Assembly: GCF_003151255.1 (NCBI RefSeq)
Contig: NZ_CP029481.1
Location: 434,001 to 498,000, forward strand
Source of the DNA: Microvirga sp. 17 mud 1-3
GTDB lineage: Bacteria; Pseudomonadota; Alphaproteobacteria; Rhizobiales; Beijerinckiaceae
Direction of reading: 5' to 3'
Length of the DNA: 64,000 nucleotides
Shown here piece by piece: positions 42,028 to 50,543 of this stretch (within the stretch, counting starts at the first letter, position 1; each line of letters begins with the position of its first letter). The notes below the pieces were generated by a model. It saw nothing but the letters and a program-made list of their open reading frames with translations. It did not search any database and was not told the origin of the DNA. Made by a program: the position numbers and the translations under genes.

Positions 42028-42292
42028 GTGTTGAACCCGTCGGTTCCGACATCACGAATGCGTCCCGCATCCGCCAGAGGGGCCCGGTCACCGACCGTTC
42101 CTAAGTGGGAAGGGCTGTCGCCAGGATCAAGGCCCCGTCCGATAAGCCTCTTGAAACCAATGGGCACCATGGCGCTTGACGAGGCGAGCCGATCTGCTTG
42201 CATGGGCGGATAACGAATAACGACAGGCCGGAACCGGCAGGGCAGAGGAAGGCCCGCCATCCAGGACCGAAACCAGAGGAGGAAGTGACGTG

Positions 42293-43336
42293 ATGTCCCG
42301 GAAGGGTGCAGCCAAGCTGAGAGGGTGGATCGCGGGAATTGCCGCAGGGCTCGCCGCGCTTTGCGCCTCCGCTGCCGTGCAGGCGCAGACGCCCATCCGG
42401 TTCAGCCTGGACGGGCGCTGGGAGGGCACGGCCGCTCCCTTCGCGGTGGCGATGGAGAAAGGCTACTTCAAGGCCGAAGGTCTCGACGTCACCATCGAGC
42501 CCTCCGCCGGCTCGCGCGAGGCCTTGATGCGGGTAACGGCGGAGAATTTCGAGGCTGCCGTCGCCGACGTGAACGGCTTGGCGCGCCTTTTGCACGACAA
42601 GCCCGAAACCGGCGCGATCGCCGTCATGATAATCCAGGACCGCCCGGCCTACGCCATCGTCGGGCGAAAGAGCCGGGGTATTTCGACGGATCTTGCGAGC
42701 CTCCAGGACAAGAAGTTCGGCGCTCCGCAGGCGGATGCCGCCTATGCCATGTGGCCGGTGTTCAAGATGGCGAACGCCATCGACGATTCGAGCATGACGT
42801 TCGAGAATGTCGGTATGGCCGTCCGCGAGCCGATGCTGGCACAGGGGGAGGTCGATGCGGTCTTCGGCGCGGCGACCACGTCCTACATCAATCTCAAGTC
42901 CCGGGGCGTGCCCGTGGAGGATATCGTCACGCTTCTCATGAGCGAGCACGGAGTCGAGGCCTATGGCAGCGCCGTCGTTGTCTCGGAGAAGTTCGCGAAG
43001 GACAATCCCGAGGCCGTAAAGGGCCTGCTGCGGGCGATCCTGCGGGGCTTCAAGGATACGGCGAAGGATCCCGAGGGAACCGTCGAGACCGTTCTCGTCC
43101 GCAACGACCTCGCGCGGAAGGATGTCGAACTCGAGCGACTGCGCATGGCGCTCGATCAGAACATCCTCACGCCGTGGGTCAAGGAGAACGGGATTGGCGG
43201 CATCGACCAAGAGCGCTTCGCGAAGGCCCTCGATCAGATGTCGGCTGCGCTGGAGTACAAGACGAAGCCGAAGGCCGAAGACCTGTTCACGGATGCCTTC
43301 CTGCCTCCCGCCGAGGAGCGCAAGATCGCTCCATGA
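42293..43336 (+). CDS. Orphan NMT1/THI5-like ABC substrate-binding protein
   Basis: A 347-residue periplasmic binding protein of the NitT/TauT/SsuA (NMT1-THI5) class with a signal peptide of about 33 residues (ending AAVQAQ). IRFSLDGRWEGTAAPFAVAM and EKGYFKAEGLDVTIEPSAGS are typical of binding proteins for thiamine precursors, sulfonates or nitrate; DGRWEG resembles the THI5-like group. GAGGAGG precedes the ATG at 42293; a GTG three bases upstream is possible. No permease or ATPase gene is adjacent, so it must pair with a transporter elsewhere. Ligand unknown. Confidence 0.85.
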   Translation: MSRKGAAKLRGWIAGIAAGLAALCASAAVQAQTPIRFSLDGRWEGTAAPFAVAMEKGYFKAEGLDVTIEPSAGSREALMRVTAENFEAAVADVNGLARLLHDKPETGAIAVMIIQDRPAYAIVGRKSRGISTDLASLQDKKFGAPQADAAYAMWPVFKMANAIDDSSMTFENVGMAVREPMLAQGEVDAVFGAATTSYINLKSRGVPVEDIVTLLMSEHGVEAYGSAVVVSEKFAKDNPEAVKGLLRAILRGFKDTAKDPEGTVETVLVRNDLARKDVELERLRMALDQNILTPWVKENGIGGIDQERFAKALDQMSAALEYKTKPKAEDLFTDAFLPPAEERKIAP

Positions 43337-43363
43337 GCCTTTATGGTTCTGGTCTTGTCGGTC

Positions 43364-43406
43364 CTTTCACGCAAGAGCGGTCCCCGCTTTTGCGCCCGAT
43401 GATCTA
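43364..43406 (-). repeat. Intergenic hairpin repeat starting at the cobW stop codon (copy 2)
   Basis: On the minus strand it runs from the TAG stop through CATCGGGCGCAAAAG, a CGGGGACCGC core and TCTTGCGTGAAAGG. CGCAAAAGCGG and CCGCTCTTGCG form a hairpin with one mismatch. It matches copy 1 at 9225-9267 both in sequence and in beginning exactly at a TAG stop codon. Confidence 0.75.
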
Positions 43407-44573
43407 GCGCCTCAGGGAGAGCGGATTGTCCGCAAGGGCCGCGGCATCGGGGGCGTCGACCTGCGGCTTGCCGAGAAAGGCGTTCCAGAGCGTCTCGACG
43501 GTTTCCTTCTCCAGGCCGTCGACGATGAAGACCAGCCGGCTGCGCCGGTCCTCGCTCGGCCAGCGCGGAAGGACGGCCGGGACATGGATCACATGCTGCA
43601 CCCCATGGATGACCACCGGGTGCTCGGGATCCTCGGCCAGGGCGACGAGACCCTTCACGCGCAGGAGCTTCGCGCCCTGCGTCGAGCGCAACAGGTCGAG
43701 AAACATGTCGAGGGTGCCCTGCCGGATCGGCTGGTCGCTGGCGAGGCAGAAGGCGCGGATCTGCTCATCATGCCGGTTCACGTCGTGATGGTGTGCGTGC
43801 CCATGTCCATGCCCATGCCCAAGCTCGCGTCCATGATGGTGCTCATGCCCGTGCTGATGGTCGTGGCTGCGCCGCTCGGCCTCCTCGATGGCCTCGGTCT
43901 TCAGCCATTCGGCTACGTCCGCGATCTTGCCGCCCAGGTCGAACAGGCCGCCTGACACGATGGCCTCGGCCCGTGCATCCGCCGGGAGGATCGTCGCGCC
44001 GGGATTGAGCCGGTGGAGACGGTCCTGCAGGTGCGCGAGGCTCTGCGCATCCGACACGAGATCCGCCTTCGTCAGGACGATCCGCTCCGCGACGGCGACC
44101 TGCCGCACAGCTTCTGCATGAGCATCAAGAGTGGCTTCCCCGTTCACCGCATCGACGACCGTGACCACGCCCTCGACCGCGTAACGCATCGAGAGATAGG
44201 GGTGATAGAGAACCGCATGCAGGATCGGGGCCGGATCCGCGAGGCCGGTCGTCTCGATGACGACCCGGCGGAACGGGGCGATTCGCCCATTGTCGCGCTT
44301 GCGTAAAAGATCCTCAAGGGTTGCGATGAGATCGCCCCGCACCGTGCAGCACAGGCAGCCGGCGGAGAGAAGCACCATGTTGTCATCTACCTTCTCGACC
44401 AGGAGATGGTCGAGGCCGATCTCGCCGAACTCGTTGATGATGACGACGCTGTCGCGGAGCGACTCATGCTGGAGCAGCCGATTCAGGAGCGTCGTCTTGC
44501 CGGCTCCGAGGAAGCCGGTGAGGACGGTCAGCGGGATCGGCGGCACCGGGCCGGTGGGGCGTGAATCCGACAT
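43404..44573 (-). CDS. CobW/COG0523 family GTP-binding metal chaperone
   Basis: A 389-residue G3E GTPase. Walker A is TGFLGAGKTTLLN near residue 20; the metal-binding CxCC-type motif is SAGCLCCTVRGDL; VVIETTGLADP and VLTKADLV are switch and base-recognition motifs. A long histidine-rich insert (about residues 236-263, repeated GHGH/HHH) precedes the CobW C-terminal domain. The family includes zinc metallochaperones (ZigA, ZNG1-like) and CobW. Three bases separate its start from the stop of the upstream DMT-transporter gene, so they are co-transcribed. No Zur box was recognised; zinc is likely but not proven. Confidence 0.92.
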   Translation of the reverse strand: MSDSRPTGPVPPIPLTVLTGFLGAGKTTLLNRLLQHESLRDSVVIINEFGEIGLDHLLVEKVDDNMVLLSAGCLCCTVRGDLIATLEDLLRKRDNGRIAPFRRVVIETTGLADPAPILHAVLYHPYLSMRYAVEGVVTVVDAVNGEATLDAHAEAVRQVAVAERIVLTKADLVSDAQSLAHLQDRLHRLNPGATILPADARAEAIVSGGLFDLGGKIADVAEWLKTEAIEEAERRSHDHQHGHEHHHGRELGHGHGHGHAHHHDVNRHDEQIRAFCLASDQPIRQGTLDMFLDLLRSTQGAKLLRVKGLVALAEDPEHPVVIHGVQHVIHVPAVLPRWPSEDRRSRLVFIVDGLEKETVETLWNAFLGKPQVDAPDAAALADNPLSLRR

Positions 44574-44576
44574 GGG

Positions 44577-45473
44577 TCAATCCGTGGGTACGACGGGCGC
44601 GGTGCGGGACCGCTCGAGGAGAATATTGGTGACGATGGCAGCAAGCACCAGACCGCCGCCGAGGGCCTGGACCGGGCCGATGCTCTCACCGAGGACGAGT
44701 GTAGACGCCACGGTCGAGACGACCGGCTCGATGCAGTAGATGATCCCGGCCGCCACCGCGGAGATCCGGCCGAGGGCGACGATCTGGAACAGGAAGCCGA
44801 TCACGTAGCCGGCGATCGTCATCGCGACCGCGAAGGGCGCAAGGGCGAGGGCGGCGGGCGAGGCCATCTGGCCGGTCAGGGCGCCGGCGATGATCGCGGC
44901 CGGCAGGACGATCAGATGGATCCAGAACATCTTGGCGGTCAGGCTCGTCTTCCGGCAGCGGGCCGCCGCGAAAAACTGCGTGGCCGTGGCAGCTGCCGCT
45001 CCGAGGGCCAGGACGAGGCCCCGCCAGTCGAGCCCTCCGAAGGCGGGACCGACCACGAGGACGATCCCGAACAGCGCCACGGCCACCACGCCGGACAGGG
45101 CCGGCGTCAGCCGCGTGCCCTCGACGAACGGGGAGGCGAGCACGATGAAGGTGGGATAGGCATAGAACAGGACCGCCGCCACCGTGACCGGGATGAAGGC
45201 GACTGAGGAAACGTAGCAAAGGCCGACGAAGGCGGTGGATATGCCTAAGACCGCCATCGTGGCCCGCTCCTCCCGGGCGACCGCAAGCGAGTGCCGCAGC
45301 GCGACGGCCGCCGCTCCGACCAGCGCCAGCATCAGCAGCACGCGATAGACCACGACGGTCGGGCCGGAGACGCCGCCGAGGGCCGCGACACGGGCATAGA
45401 CGATGTTGAGGCCGTAGAGGCCGGCCGAGCCCAGGGCGAAAACAAGGCCGCTGGCAGGGGAGGGGACGGACAT
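44577..45473 (-). CDS. EamA family (DMT) transporter
   Basis: A 298-residue ten-helix drug/metabolite transporter with two EamA repeats: the first starts LVFALGSAGLYGLNIVYARV and the second begins near LDWRGLVLALGAAAATATQF; YCIEPVVSTVASTLVLGESI is the typical final-helix motif. The ATG at 45473 was preferred over an upstream GTG at 45485; neither has a clear ribosome site. It is directly upstream of the CobW-type GTPase. Substrate unknown; the pairing suggests a link with metal or metabolite homeostasis. Confidence 0.85.
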   Translation of the reverse strand: MSVPSPASGLVFALGSAGLYGLNIVYARVAALGGVSGPTVVVYRVLLMLALVGAAAVALRHSLAVAREERATMAVLGISTAFVGLCYVSSVAFIPVTVAAVLFYAYPTFIVLASPFVEGTRLTPALSGVVAVALFGIVLVVGPAFGGLDWRGLVLALGAAAATATQFFAAARCRKTSLTAKMFWIHLIVLPAAIIAGALTGQMASPAALALAPFAVAMTIAGYVIGFLFQIVALGRISAVAAGIIYCIEPVVSTVASTLVLGESIGPVQALGGGLVLAAIVTNILLERSRTAPVVPTD

Positions 45474-45604
45474 GGGGGCAATCACGATGGACGGACATCG
45501 TTTGCCCGGTTCCCGCGCGATTGCAAGAGCGTGCCGGAGGGCGCCCCCATATACTGCCGGTCAGGCGGCCCGCGCTGCCTGCGCAGGTCCGGTCAATGTG
45601 CCGA

Positions 45605-47005
45605 TCAGTTCTTGGCGTTCTTCGCCTTCGCAGGCGCTTCGGCCGCGGCCTGGCTCTTGCCTTTCTCGGGCTTCGCCTTGCCTTTCTGGTCGCTGACAGG
45701 CTTCACGCTGATGCTGTCGCGGGCCTTGGTCTTTGGCGTGTCCTTGCCCTTGTCCTTTGAGGCGCTCGCCGTGTCGGCACTTTTGGTCGCCTTGCCCTTG
45801 GCGTCCTTGGATTCCTTGGTCGAATCCGAATCCTTGGTGGCCTTCGAGGCTGCCTTCTTGGTGCTCTTCTTGCTTGCTGCCTTCTTGGCCTTCTCGGCGG
45901 CTTCCTCCTTGGCGGCCTGGGCCGCAAGCTCGGCCTCGGACGGCGGAGTAAGCCCAACCCAGACCCGCTCCGGCTCAACGGCCGAGCGTGGACCGAGGGT
46001 CGTGCGGGTGGGCTGCGCCGTGCCCGCAAAGGCCATCACGTCGGACGAGAAGAGGTTGGGAATGCCCGGGTGGCCGCCATTGGCGACGGTGGTCTGGCTG
46101 TCCTCTTCTTCAGGCATGGGCCCGCGGCGGTCGCAAATGACGGAGCGCATGTCCGGAGGCGTGTGGACGGAGGAGGCCGGGAGGGCCGTGAGCGTCGGGT
46201 TGGACGATCCGGCGAGGCTGTTGAAGCCCCGGTCGAACAGCTCCGCGGCCTTCATGGTGCGCTCGTTGGCCGAAGGTGCGCCGAGCACCACGGTGATCAG
46301 GTGCCGTCCGTTGCGCGTCGCGCTCGCCACCACGTTGAACCCTGCCGAGCAGATGAAGCCAGTCTTCATGCCGTCGGCGCCTGGATAGCGGCCGATGAGG
46401 CCGTTGGTGTTGCGCATGATCCGGCGGCCGTACTGGATGGCGCCGATATCGAACAGGCCCTGGTATTCGGGAAAATCGTTGAACAGGGCACGGGCCAGGA
46501 TTGCCATGTCGCGGGCCGAGGTCTGGTTGCGCTCGTCGGGCAGGCCGTGCGGATTGGCGAAATGGCTCTCGTGCATGCCGAGGGCCTGAGCCTTCTGGTT
46601 CATGACCTCGGCAAAGCTCTCGATCGAGCCGCCGAGATTTTCTGCGATAGTCGCCGCGACGTCGTTCGCGGATTTGACCATGATGATCTTCAGGGCGTTG
46701 TCGAGGCGGATCTGAGTGCCCGGCTTGAAGCCCATCTTCGAGGGCGGGAGAGCTGCGGCTTCCGGCGAGACGGTGAGCAGCGTGTCCATCTTCGCCTGGC
46801 CGGAGCGCACCGCGTCGAGCGCCACATAGGTGGTCATCAGCTTGGTGATGGAAGCCGGGAACCAGGGATCCGTCGCCCGCTCGGCGTGAAGGACGCGGCC
46901 CGTCTCGGCCTCGACGACGAGCGCCGGACTGGCCGCCAGGGCCGATCCGCCCATGAGAGCCGCCAGGCTGAAGGCTGTCATACGGAGGGCACGGCTGACG
47001 TTCAT
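45605..47005 (-). CDS. D-alanyl-D-alanine carboxypeptidase with Lys/Ala-rich tail
   Basis: A 466-residue peptidase S11 (PBP5/DacA-like) protein that trims peptidoglycan pentapeptides. A signal peptide covers residues 1-24 (MNVSRALRMTAFSLAALMGG then SALA). The catalytic triplets are present: SITK (Ser52-Lys55), SAN in MVKSANDVA, and KTG in GMKTGFICSAG. Instead of the usual C-terminal amphipathic anchor there is a tail of about 110 residues rich in Lys, Ala, Ser and Thr with repeated KKAAS/KDSDS units. The tail may bind wall polymers or nucleic acids nonspecifically. The frame extends to 47086, but the ATG at 47005 begins the signal peptide. Confidence 0.92.
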   Translation of the reverse strand: MNVSRALRMTAFSLAALMGGSALAASPALVVEAETGRVLHAERATDPWFPASITKLMTTYVALDAVRSGQAKMDTLLTVSPEAAALPPSKMGFKPGTQIRLDNALKIIMVKSANDVAATIAENLGGSIESFAEVMNQKAQALGMHESHFANPHGLPDERNQTSARDMAILARALFNDFPEYQGLFDIGAIQYGRRIMRNTNGLIGRYPGADGMKTGFICSAGFNVVASATRNGRHLITVVLGAPSANERTMKAAELFDRGFNSLAGSSNPTLTALPASSVHTPPDMRSVICDRRGPMPEEEDSQTTVANGGHPGIPNLFSSDVMAFAGTAQPTRTTLGPRSAVEPERVWVGLTPPSEAELAAQAAKEEAAEKAKKAASKKSTKKAASKATKDSDSTKESKDAKGKATKSADTASASKDKGKDTPKTKARDSISVKPVSDQKGKAKPEKGKSQAAAEAPAKAKNAKN

Positions 47006-47148
47006 CAGGAACGACTCCACGAGAGAAACTGGCATGGGGAGGGCTTGCGACGGCCCTGATTGCAGTGGACTATTTTTATGCCTCAAGCCTGGCTTTGGCT
47101 AGGCGCAGGCAATAAGTCCTTTCATAGCCACCCTTCATAAGGGATTCC

Positions 47149-48093
47149 ATGGCAAGAGCATGGCAAGAGCCGTGCGGATTCAAGATCGGTATGACCTCCT
47201 CCTATCTCTGGATACCCGTGACACTGGCCGCCGCGGCGGCCCAAACCGGCCGGAACGCGACCCAGCGCCGGCTGACGCAGACCATCGGGACCGTGGGCGC
47301 GACCCAGGTGCGGTTCCTTTATGGTTTTCCCTTTGCGCTTCTGGCCCTCGGTGCGGTCCGGGTCCTGCTCGGCGAGCCGATCCCGACCCCGACCGGAACC
47401 TTCCTGCTGTTCGTCCTGGCCGGCGCGACGGCCCAGATTCTCGCCACGGCGCTGATGCTGGCCGCCATGCGCGAGCGCTCCTTCTCGGTCGTGACGGCCT
47501 ATATGAAGACCGAGCCGGTACAGGTCGCGCTTTTCGGAATTGTGATCCTGGGCGATGTCCTGTCGGCTGGCGCAGGCCTCGGAATCGCGATCGCGACGCT
47601 CGGCGTCGTGCTCATGTCCTTGAAGCCCGGCACGGAATTGAGCGCGGCGGGCCTGCGTCCGACCGTCTACGGCATCGCCTCCGGCGCCTTCTTTGCCCTG
47701 GCGGCAATCGGTTTCAGGGGCGCGATCCTGGCCCTGCCGGAGGGATCCTTCGTCATGCGCTCCACCGCCACCCTGGCCTGGGCGCTCGGCACGCAGACTT
47801 TCCTTCTCCTGATCTGGCTCGGTCTCTTCGACCGCAAGGCCCTCGTCGAAAGCTTCAAGGCCTGGCGCCCATCCCTCGGTGCAGGCTTCCTTGGCGCACT
47901 CGCCTCCCAGTTCTGGTTCATCGGCTTTTCGCTGACCACGGCCGCGAATGTGCGGACCCTGGCCCTCGTGGAGGTGCTGATGGCTCAGGCAGTCTCCCAC
48001 CGCCTGCTGTCCCAGGCGACGACACGGCGCGAGATTCTCGGCATGGTGCTGATCCTGGCCGGAGTCGGGATGCTTCTCATCGCCCAGCATTGA
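47149..48093 (+). CDS. EamA-like DMT family transporter
   Basis: A 314-residue membrane protein with about ten hydrophobic helices of the drug/metabolite transporter superfamily, starting YLWIPVTLAAAAAQTGRNA and containing FVLAGATAQILATALMLAAM, YMKTEPVQVALFGIVILGD and WFIGFSLTTAANVRTLALVE. ATG 47149 has AAGGGA upstream; ATG 47191 (MTSSYLWIP) is an alternative that removes a charged leader. Divergent from the carboxypeptidase gene across 143 bp. Its TGA overlaps a TTGACA box that probably serves the next gene. Substrate unknown. Confidence 0.83.
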   Translation: MARAWQEPCGFKIGMTSSYLWIPVTLAAAAAQTGRNATQRRLTQTIGTVGATQVRFLYGFPFALLALGAVRVLLGEPIPTPTGTFLLFVLAGATAQILATALMLAAMRERSFSVVTAYMKTEPVQVALFGIVILGDVLSAGAGLGIAIATLGVVLMSLKPGTELSAAGLRPTVYGIASGAFFALAAIGFRGAILALPEGSFVMRSTATLAWALGTQTFLLLIWLGLFDRKALVESFKAWRPSLGAGFLGALASQFWFIGFSLTTAANVRTLALVEVLMAQAVSHRLLSQATTRREILGMVLILAGVGMLLIAQH

Positions 48094-48139
48094 CATAGGG
48101 TCCGGCTTGATCCGATAACCAAACGATATATTGGATCAA
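48090..48139 (+). promoter_or_regulatory. Promoter with overlapping 11-bp inverted repeat (operator-like)
   Basis: TTGACA (48090-48095), an 18-bp spacer and GATAAC (48114-48119) form a sigma70-like promoter. TTGATCCGATA (48107-48117) and TATTGGATCAA (48129-48139) are inverted copies with one mismatch around an 11-bp spacer; they cover the -10 box and the transcription start region. The repeat is AT-rich, so a DNA operator is likelier than an RNA terminator. The next gene starts at 48154, leaving a very short leader. Confidence 0.55.
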
Positions 48140-48153
48140 AGAGAACATTCCCG

Positions 48154-49290
48154 ATGTCCGAGGCGGCCGAAGCCCCCCGCTACCGCAACGTCCAGGTTGG
48201 CGACCCGGCCCCCTGGTTCCGCCAGAAGTCGACGAGCAATCCCGATTATGCCTTCGATACGGCGGCCGGCCGGTACATCGTGCTCTGCTTCTACGGAACG
48301 GCCTCCGACGAAGCGGGGCGGCGGGCGCTGGCTGCGGCCGAGGGGCCATGTCGCGACCTCTTCGACGACGACAGGATCGCGTTCTTCGGCGTGAGCATGG
48401 ATCCGGGCGATGCAGCGGAGGGACGAGCCCGCGAGAGCATGCCCGGAATCCGCCATTTCTGGGATTTCGACGGCACCGTTGGGCGCCTTTACGGGGCTCT
48501 TCCTGAAGGGGGTCAGACAGCGCCCATATCCATGCGCCGATTCTGGATCGTGCTTAACCCGACTCTGCGCGTGCGGGCCGTATTCCCATTCAGGCCGGAT
48601 GGCAGCGATTGCGAGGAGGTCGCGGCCTATCTGAGGAATCTCCCGCCGGTGCAATTCTTCGGCGGCTTCGAGATCCCCGCGCCCGTACTGGTGATCCCGG
48701 ATGTCTTCGAGCCGGCGCTCTGCCGCCACCTGATCGGCCTGTACGAAGCGCATGGCGGCGAGGAATCCGGCTATATGCGGGAGATCGAGGGCAAGACCGT
48801 GCCGGTCCACAATCATAGCCACAAGCGGCGCAGGGACTACATCATCGAGGATGACGCCCTGATCCGGCAGCTGCAGGAACGGGTAATCCGCCGCGTCAAT
48901 CCCGAGATCGCGAAGGTGCATTGCTTCCGCCCGACCCGGATGGAGCGGTACATCGTGTCCTGCTACGCGGCCGAGGAAGGGGGCCATTTTCGGGCGCACC
49001 GGGACAACACCACCCGCGGCACCGCCCATCGGCGCTTTGCCCTGTCCATCAATCTCAATTCGGGGTTCGAAGGCGGGGAGGTCCATTTTCCGGAATACGG
49101 CCCTCGCGGCTACAAGGCGCCGGCCGGCGGGGCGGTGGTGTTTTCCTGCGCGCTTCTCCATGCCGTGTCCCGGGTCACGGAAGGGCGGCGCTTCGCCTTT
49201 CTGCCCTTCCTCTATGACGAGGCTGCGGCCAAGGTCCGGGAGGCCAACAATGCCCATCTCGGCGAGGAGGTCGGGGCCTACAAGGCATAG
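48154..49290 (+). CDS. Redoxin-like / 2-oxoglutarate-Fe(II) oxygenase fusion
   Basis: A 378-residue two-domain protein. Residues about 15-165 resemble an AhpC/TSA-type redoxin (VGDPAPWFRQKST, YIVLCFYGTASDEAG, IAFFGVSMDP, HFWDFDGTVGRLYG, FWIVLNPTLRVRAVF), but the position of the peroxidatic cysteine is occupied by TASDEAG, so peroxidase activity is doubtful. Residues about 175-365 form a prolyl-4-hydroxylase-like domain with the iron ligands His282-x-Asp284 (GGHFRAHRDNTTRG) and His336 (LLHAVSRV), and Arg345/346 positioned to bind 2-oxoglutarate. Thus the oxygenase half looks active. Substrate unknown; peptide or small-molecule hydroxylation are both possible. It has its own promoter and operator-like repeat. 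Confidence 0.85.
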   Translation: MSEAAEAPRYRNVQVGDPAPWFRQKSTSNPDYAFDTAAGRYIVLCFYGTASDEAGRRALAAAEGPCRDLFDDDRIAFFGVSMDPGDAAEGRARESMPGIRHFWDFDGTVGRLYGALPEGGQTAPISMRRFWIVLNPTLRVRAVFPFRPDGSDCEEVAAYLRNLPPVQFFGGFEIPAPVLVIPDVFEPALCRHLIGLYEAHGGEESGYMREIEGKTVPVHNHSHKRRRDYIIEDDALIRQLQERVIRRVNPEIAKVHCFRPTRMERYIVSCYAAEEGGHFRAHRDNTTRGTAHRRFALSINLNSGFEGGEVHFPEYGPRGYKAPAGGAVVFSCALLHAVSRVTEGRRFAFLPFLYDEAAAKVREANNAHLGEEVGAYKA

Positions 49291-49370
49291 CTCTCTGCTC
49301 ACAACGATCTTGCCGACGGGGCGCTTGCGGCCCATTCTCAAGGCCAGCCAATCTTGAGGAGAACCGCTCC

Positions 49371-50537
49371 ATGACAGCCTGCATCGTCGGCTGGGCCCAT
49401 ACCCCCTTCGGCAAGCTCGATGCCGAGACAGTCGAGAGCCTGATCGTCCGCGTCGTGAACGAGGCGCTCGACCATGCCGGAATCGGCCCCGAGGACGTGG
49501 ACGAGGTCGTGCTCGGCCATTTCAACGGCGGCTTCTCCCCCCAGGAATTCACGGCCTCCCTGGTGTTCCAGGCGAGCGACCGGTTCCGCTTCAAGCCGGC
49601 GACCCGGGTCGAGAACGCCTGCGCCACGGGGTCGGCCGCCGTGCATCAGGCCATCAAGACTATCGAGGCGAAGCGTGCCCGGACGGTTCTGGTGGTCGGC
49701 GTCGAGCAGATGACGACCACTCCGGGGCCGGAGATCGGCAACATTCTGCTCAAGGCCTCGTATCTGCCGGAGGACGGCGACACCAAAGGCGGCTTCGCGG
49801 GCGTATTCGGGCAGATCGCCGGGCTGTACTTCCAGCGCTACGGCGACCAGTCGGACGCCTTGGCGATGATTGCCGCGAAGAATCACCGGAACGGGGTCGA
49901 TAACCCTTACGCCCAGATGCGCAAGGACCTGGGCTTCGAGTTCTGCCGCACCGAGAGCGACAAGAACCCCTTCGTGGCGGGCCCGCTGAAGCGGACGGAC
50001 TGCTCCCTGGTGTCGGACGGCGCGGCCGCCCTCGTCATCGCCGATACGGAGACGGCCCTGCGCATGAAGCGCGCGGTCGCCTTCCGGGCGACGGCCCATG
50101 CGCAGGACTTCCTGCCCATGTCGAAGCGGGACATCGTCCAGTTCGAAGGCTGCGCCGAAGCCTGGCGGCGGGCCCTCGATCAGGCCGGAATCGCGCTGAC
50201 CGATCTGTCTTTCGTCGAGACCCACGATTGCTTCACCATCGCAGAGCTCATCGAATACGAGGCCATGGGCCTGACGCCTCCGGGCCAGGGCGCCATTGCG
50301 GTCAAGGAGGGTTGGACCGCTCGGGACGGCAAGCTGCCGGTCAACCCCTCGGGCGGCCTGAAGTCCAAGGGGCACCCCATCGGGGCCACCGGGGTCTCCA
50401 TGCATGCTCTCTCGGCAATGCAGCTTTGCGGCGAGGCCGGCGGGATCCAGGTCAAGGACCCGGTCCTCGGCGGCATCTTCAACATGGGCGGCGCCGCAGT
50501 CGCAAACTACGTGAGTGTGCTCGAGCGGATCAAATAA
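49371..50537 (+). CDS. Thiolase family (SCP2-type) acyl-CoA acyltransferase
   Basis: A 388-residue thiolase-fold enzyme of the SCP2/non-canonical acetyl-CoA acetyltransferase group. The nucleophilic cysteine lies in VENACATGSAAVHQAI, the second catalytic motif is THDCFTIAELIEYEAMGL, and GGLKSKGHPIGATGVSM contains the third conserved His. The PVNPSGGL segment is typical. Partner dehydrogenases or a DUF35-type OB protein are not adjacent, so the substrate cannot be assigned. It is convergent with bolA, 6 bp apart. Confidence 0.87.
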   Translation: MTACIVGWAHTPFGKLDAETVESLIVRVVNEALDHAGIGPEDVDEVVLGHFNGGFSPQEFTASLVFQASDRFRFKPATRVENACATGSAAVHQAIKTIEAKRARTVLVVGVEQMTTTPGPEIGNILLKASYLPEDGDTKGGFAGVFGQIAGLYFQRYGDQSDALAMIAAKNHRNGVDNPYAQMRKDLGFEFCRTESDKNPFVAGPLKRTDCSLVSDGAAALVIADTETALRMKRAVAFRATAHAQDFLPMSKRDIVQFEGCAEAWRRALDQAGIALTDLSFVETHDCFTIAELIEYEAMGLTPPGQGAIAVKEGWTARDGKLPVNPSGGLKSKGHPIGATGVSMHALSAMQLCGEAGGIQVKDPVLGGIFNMGGAAVANYVSVLERIK

Positions 50538-50543
50538 GGCCGC

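Noticed and set aside
42028-42292. Possible yybP-ykoY manganese riboswitch upstream of terC.
   Set aside because: TerC/Alx genes sometimes have one, but I could not find the conserved paired loops of this motif on the minus strand.
43750-43870. The His-codon-rich segment of the CobW gene as a tandem DNA repeat.
   Set aside because: The repetition reflects GGC/CAT-type codons for a Gly-His stretch within an intact gene; period and length are irregular.
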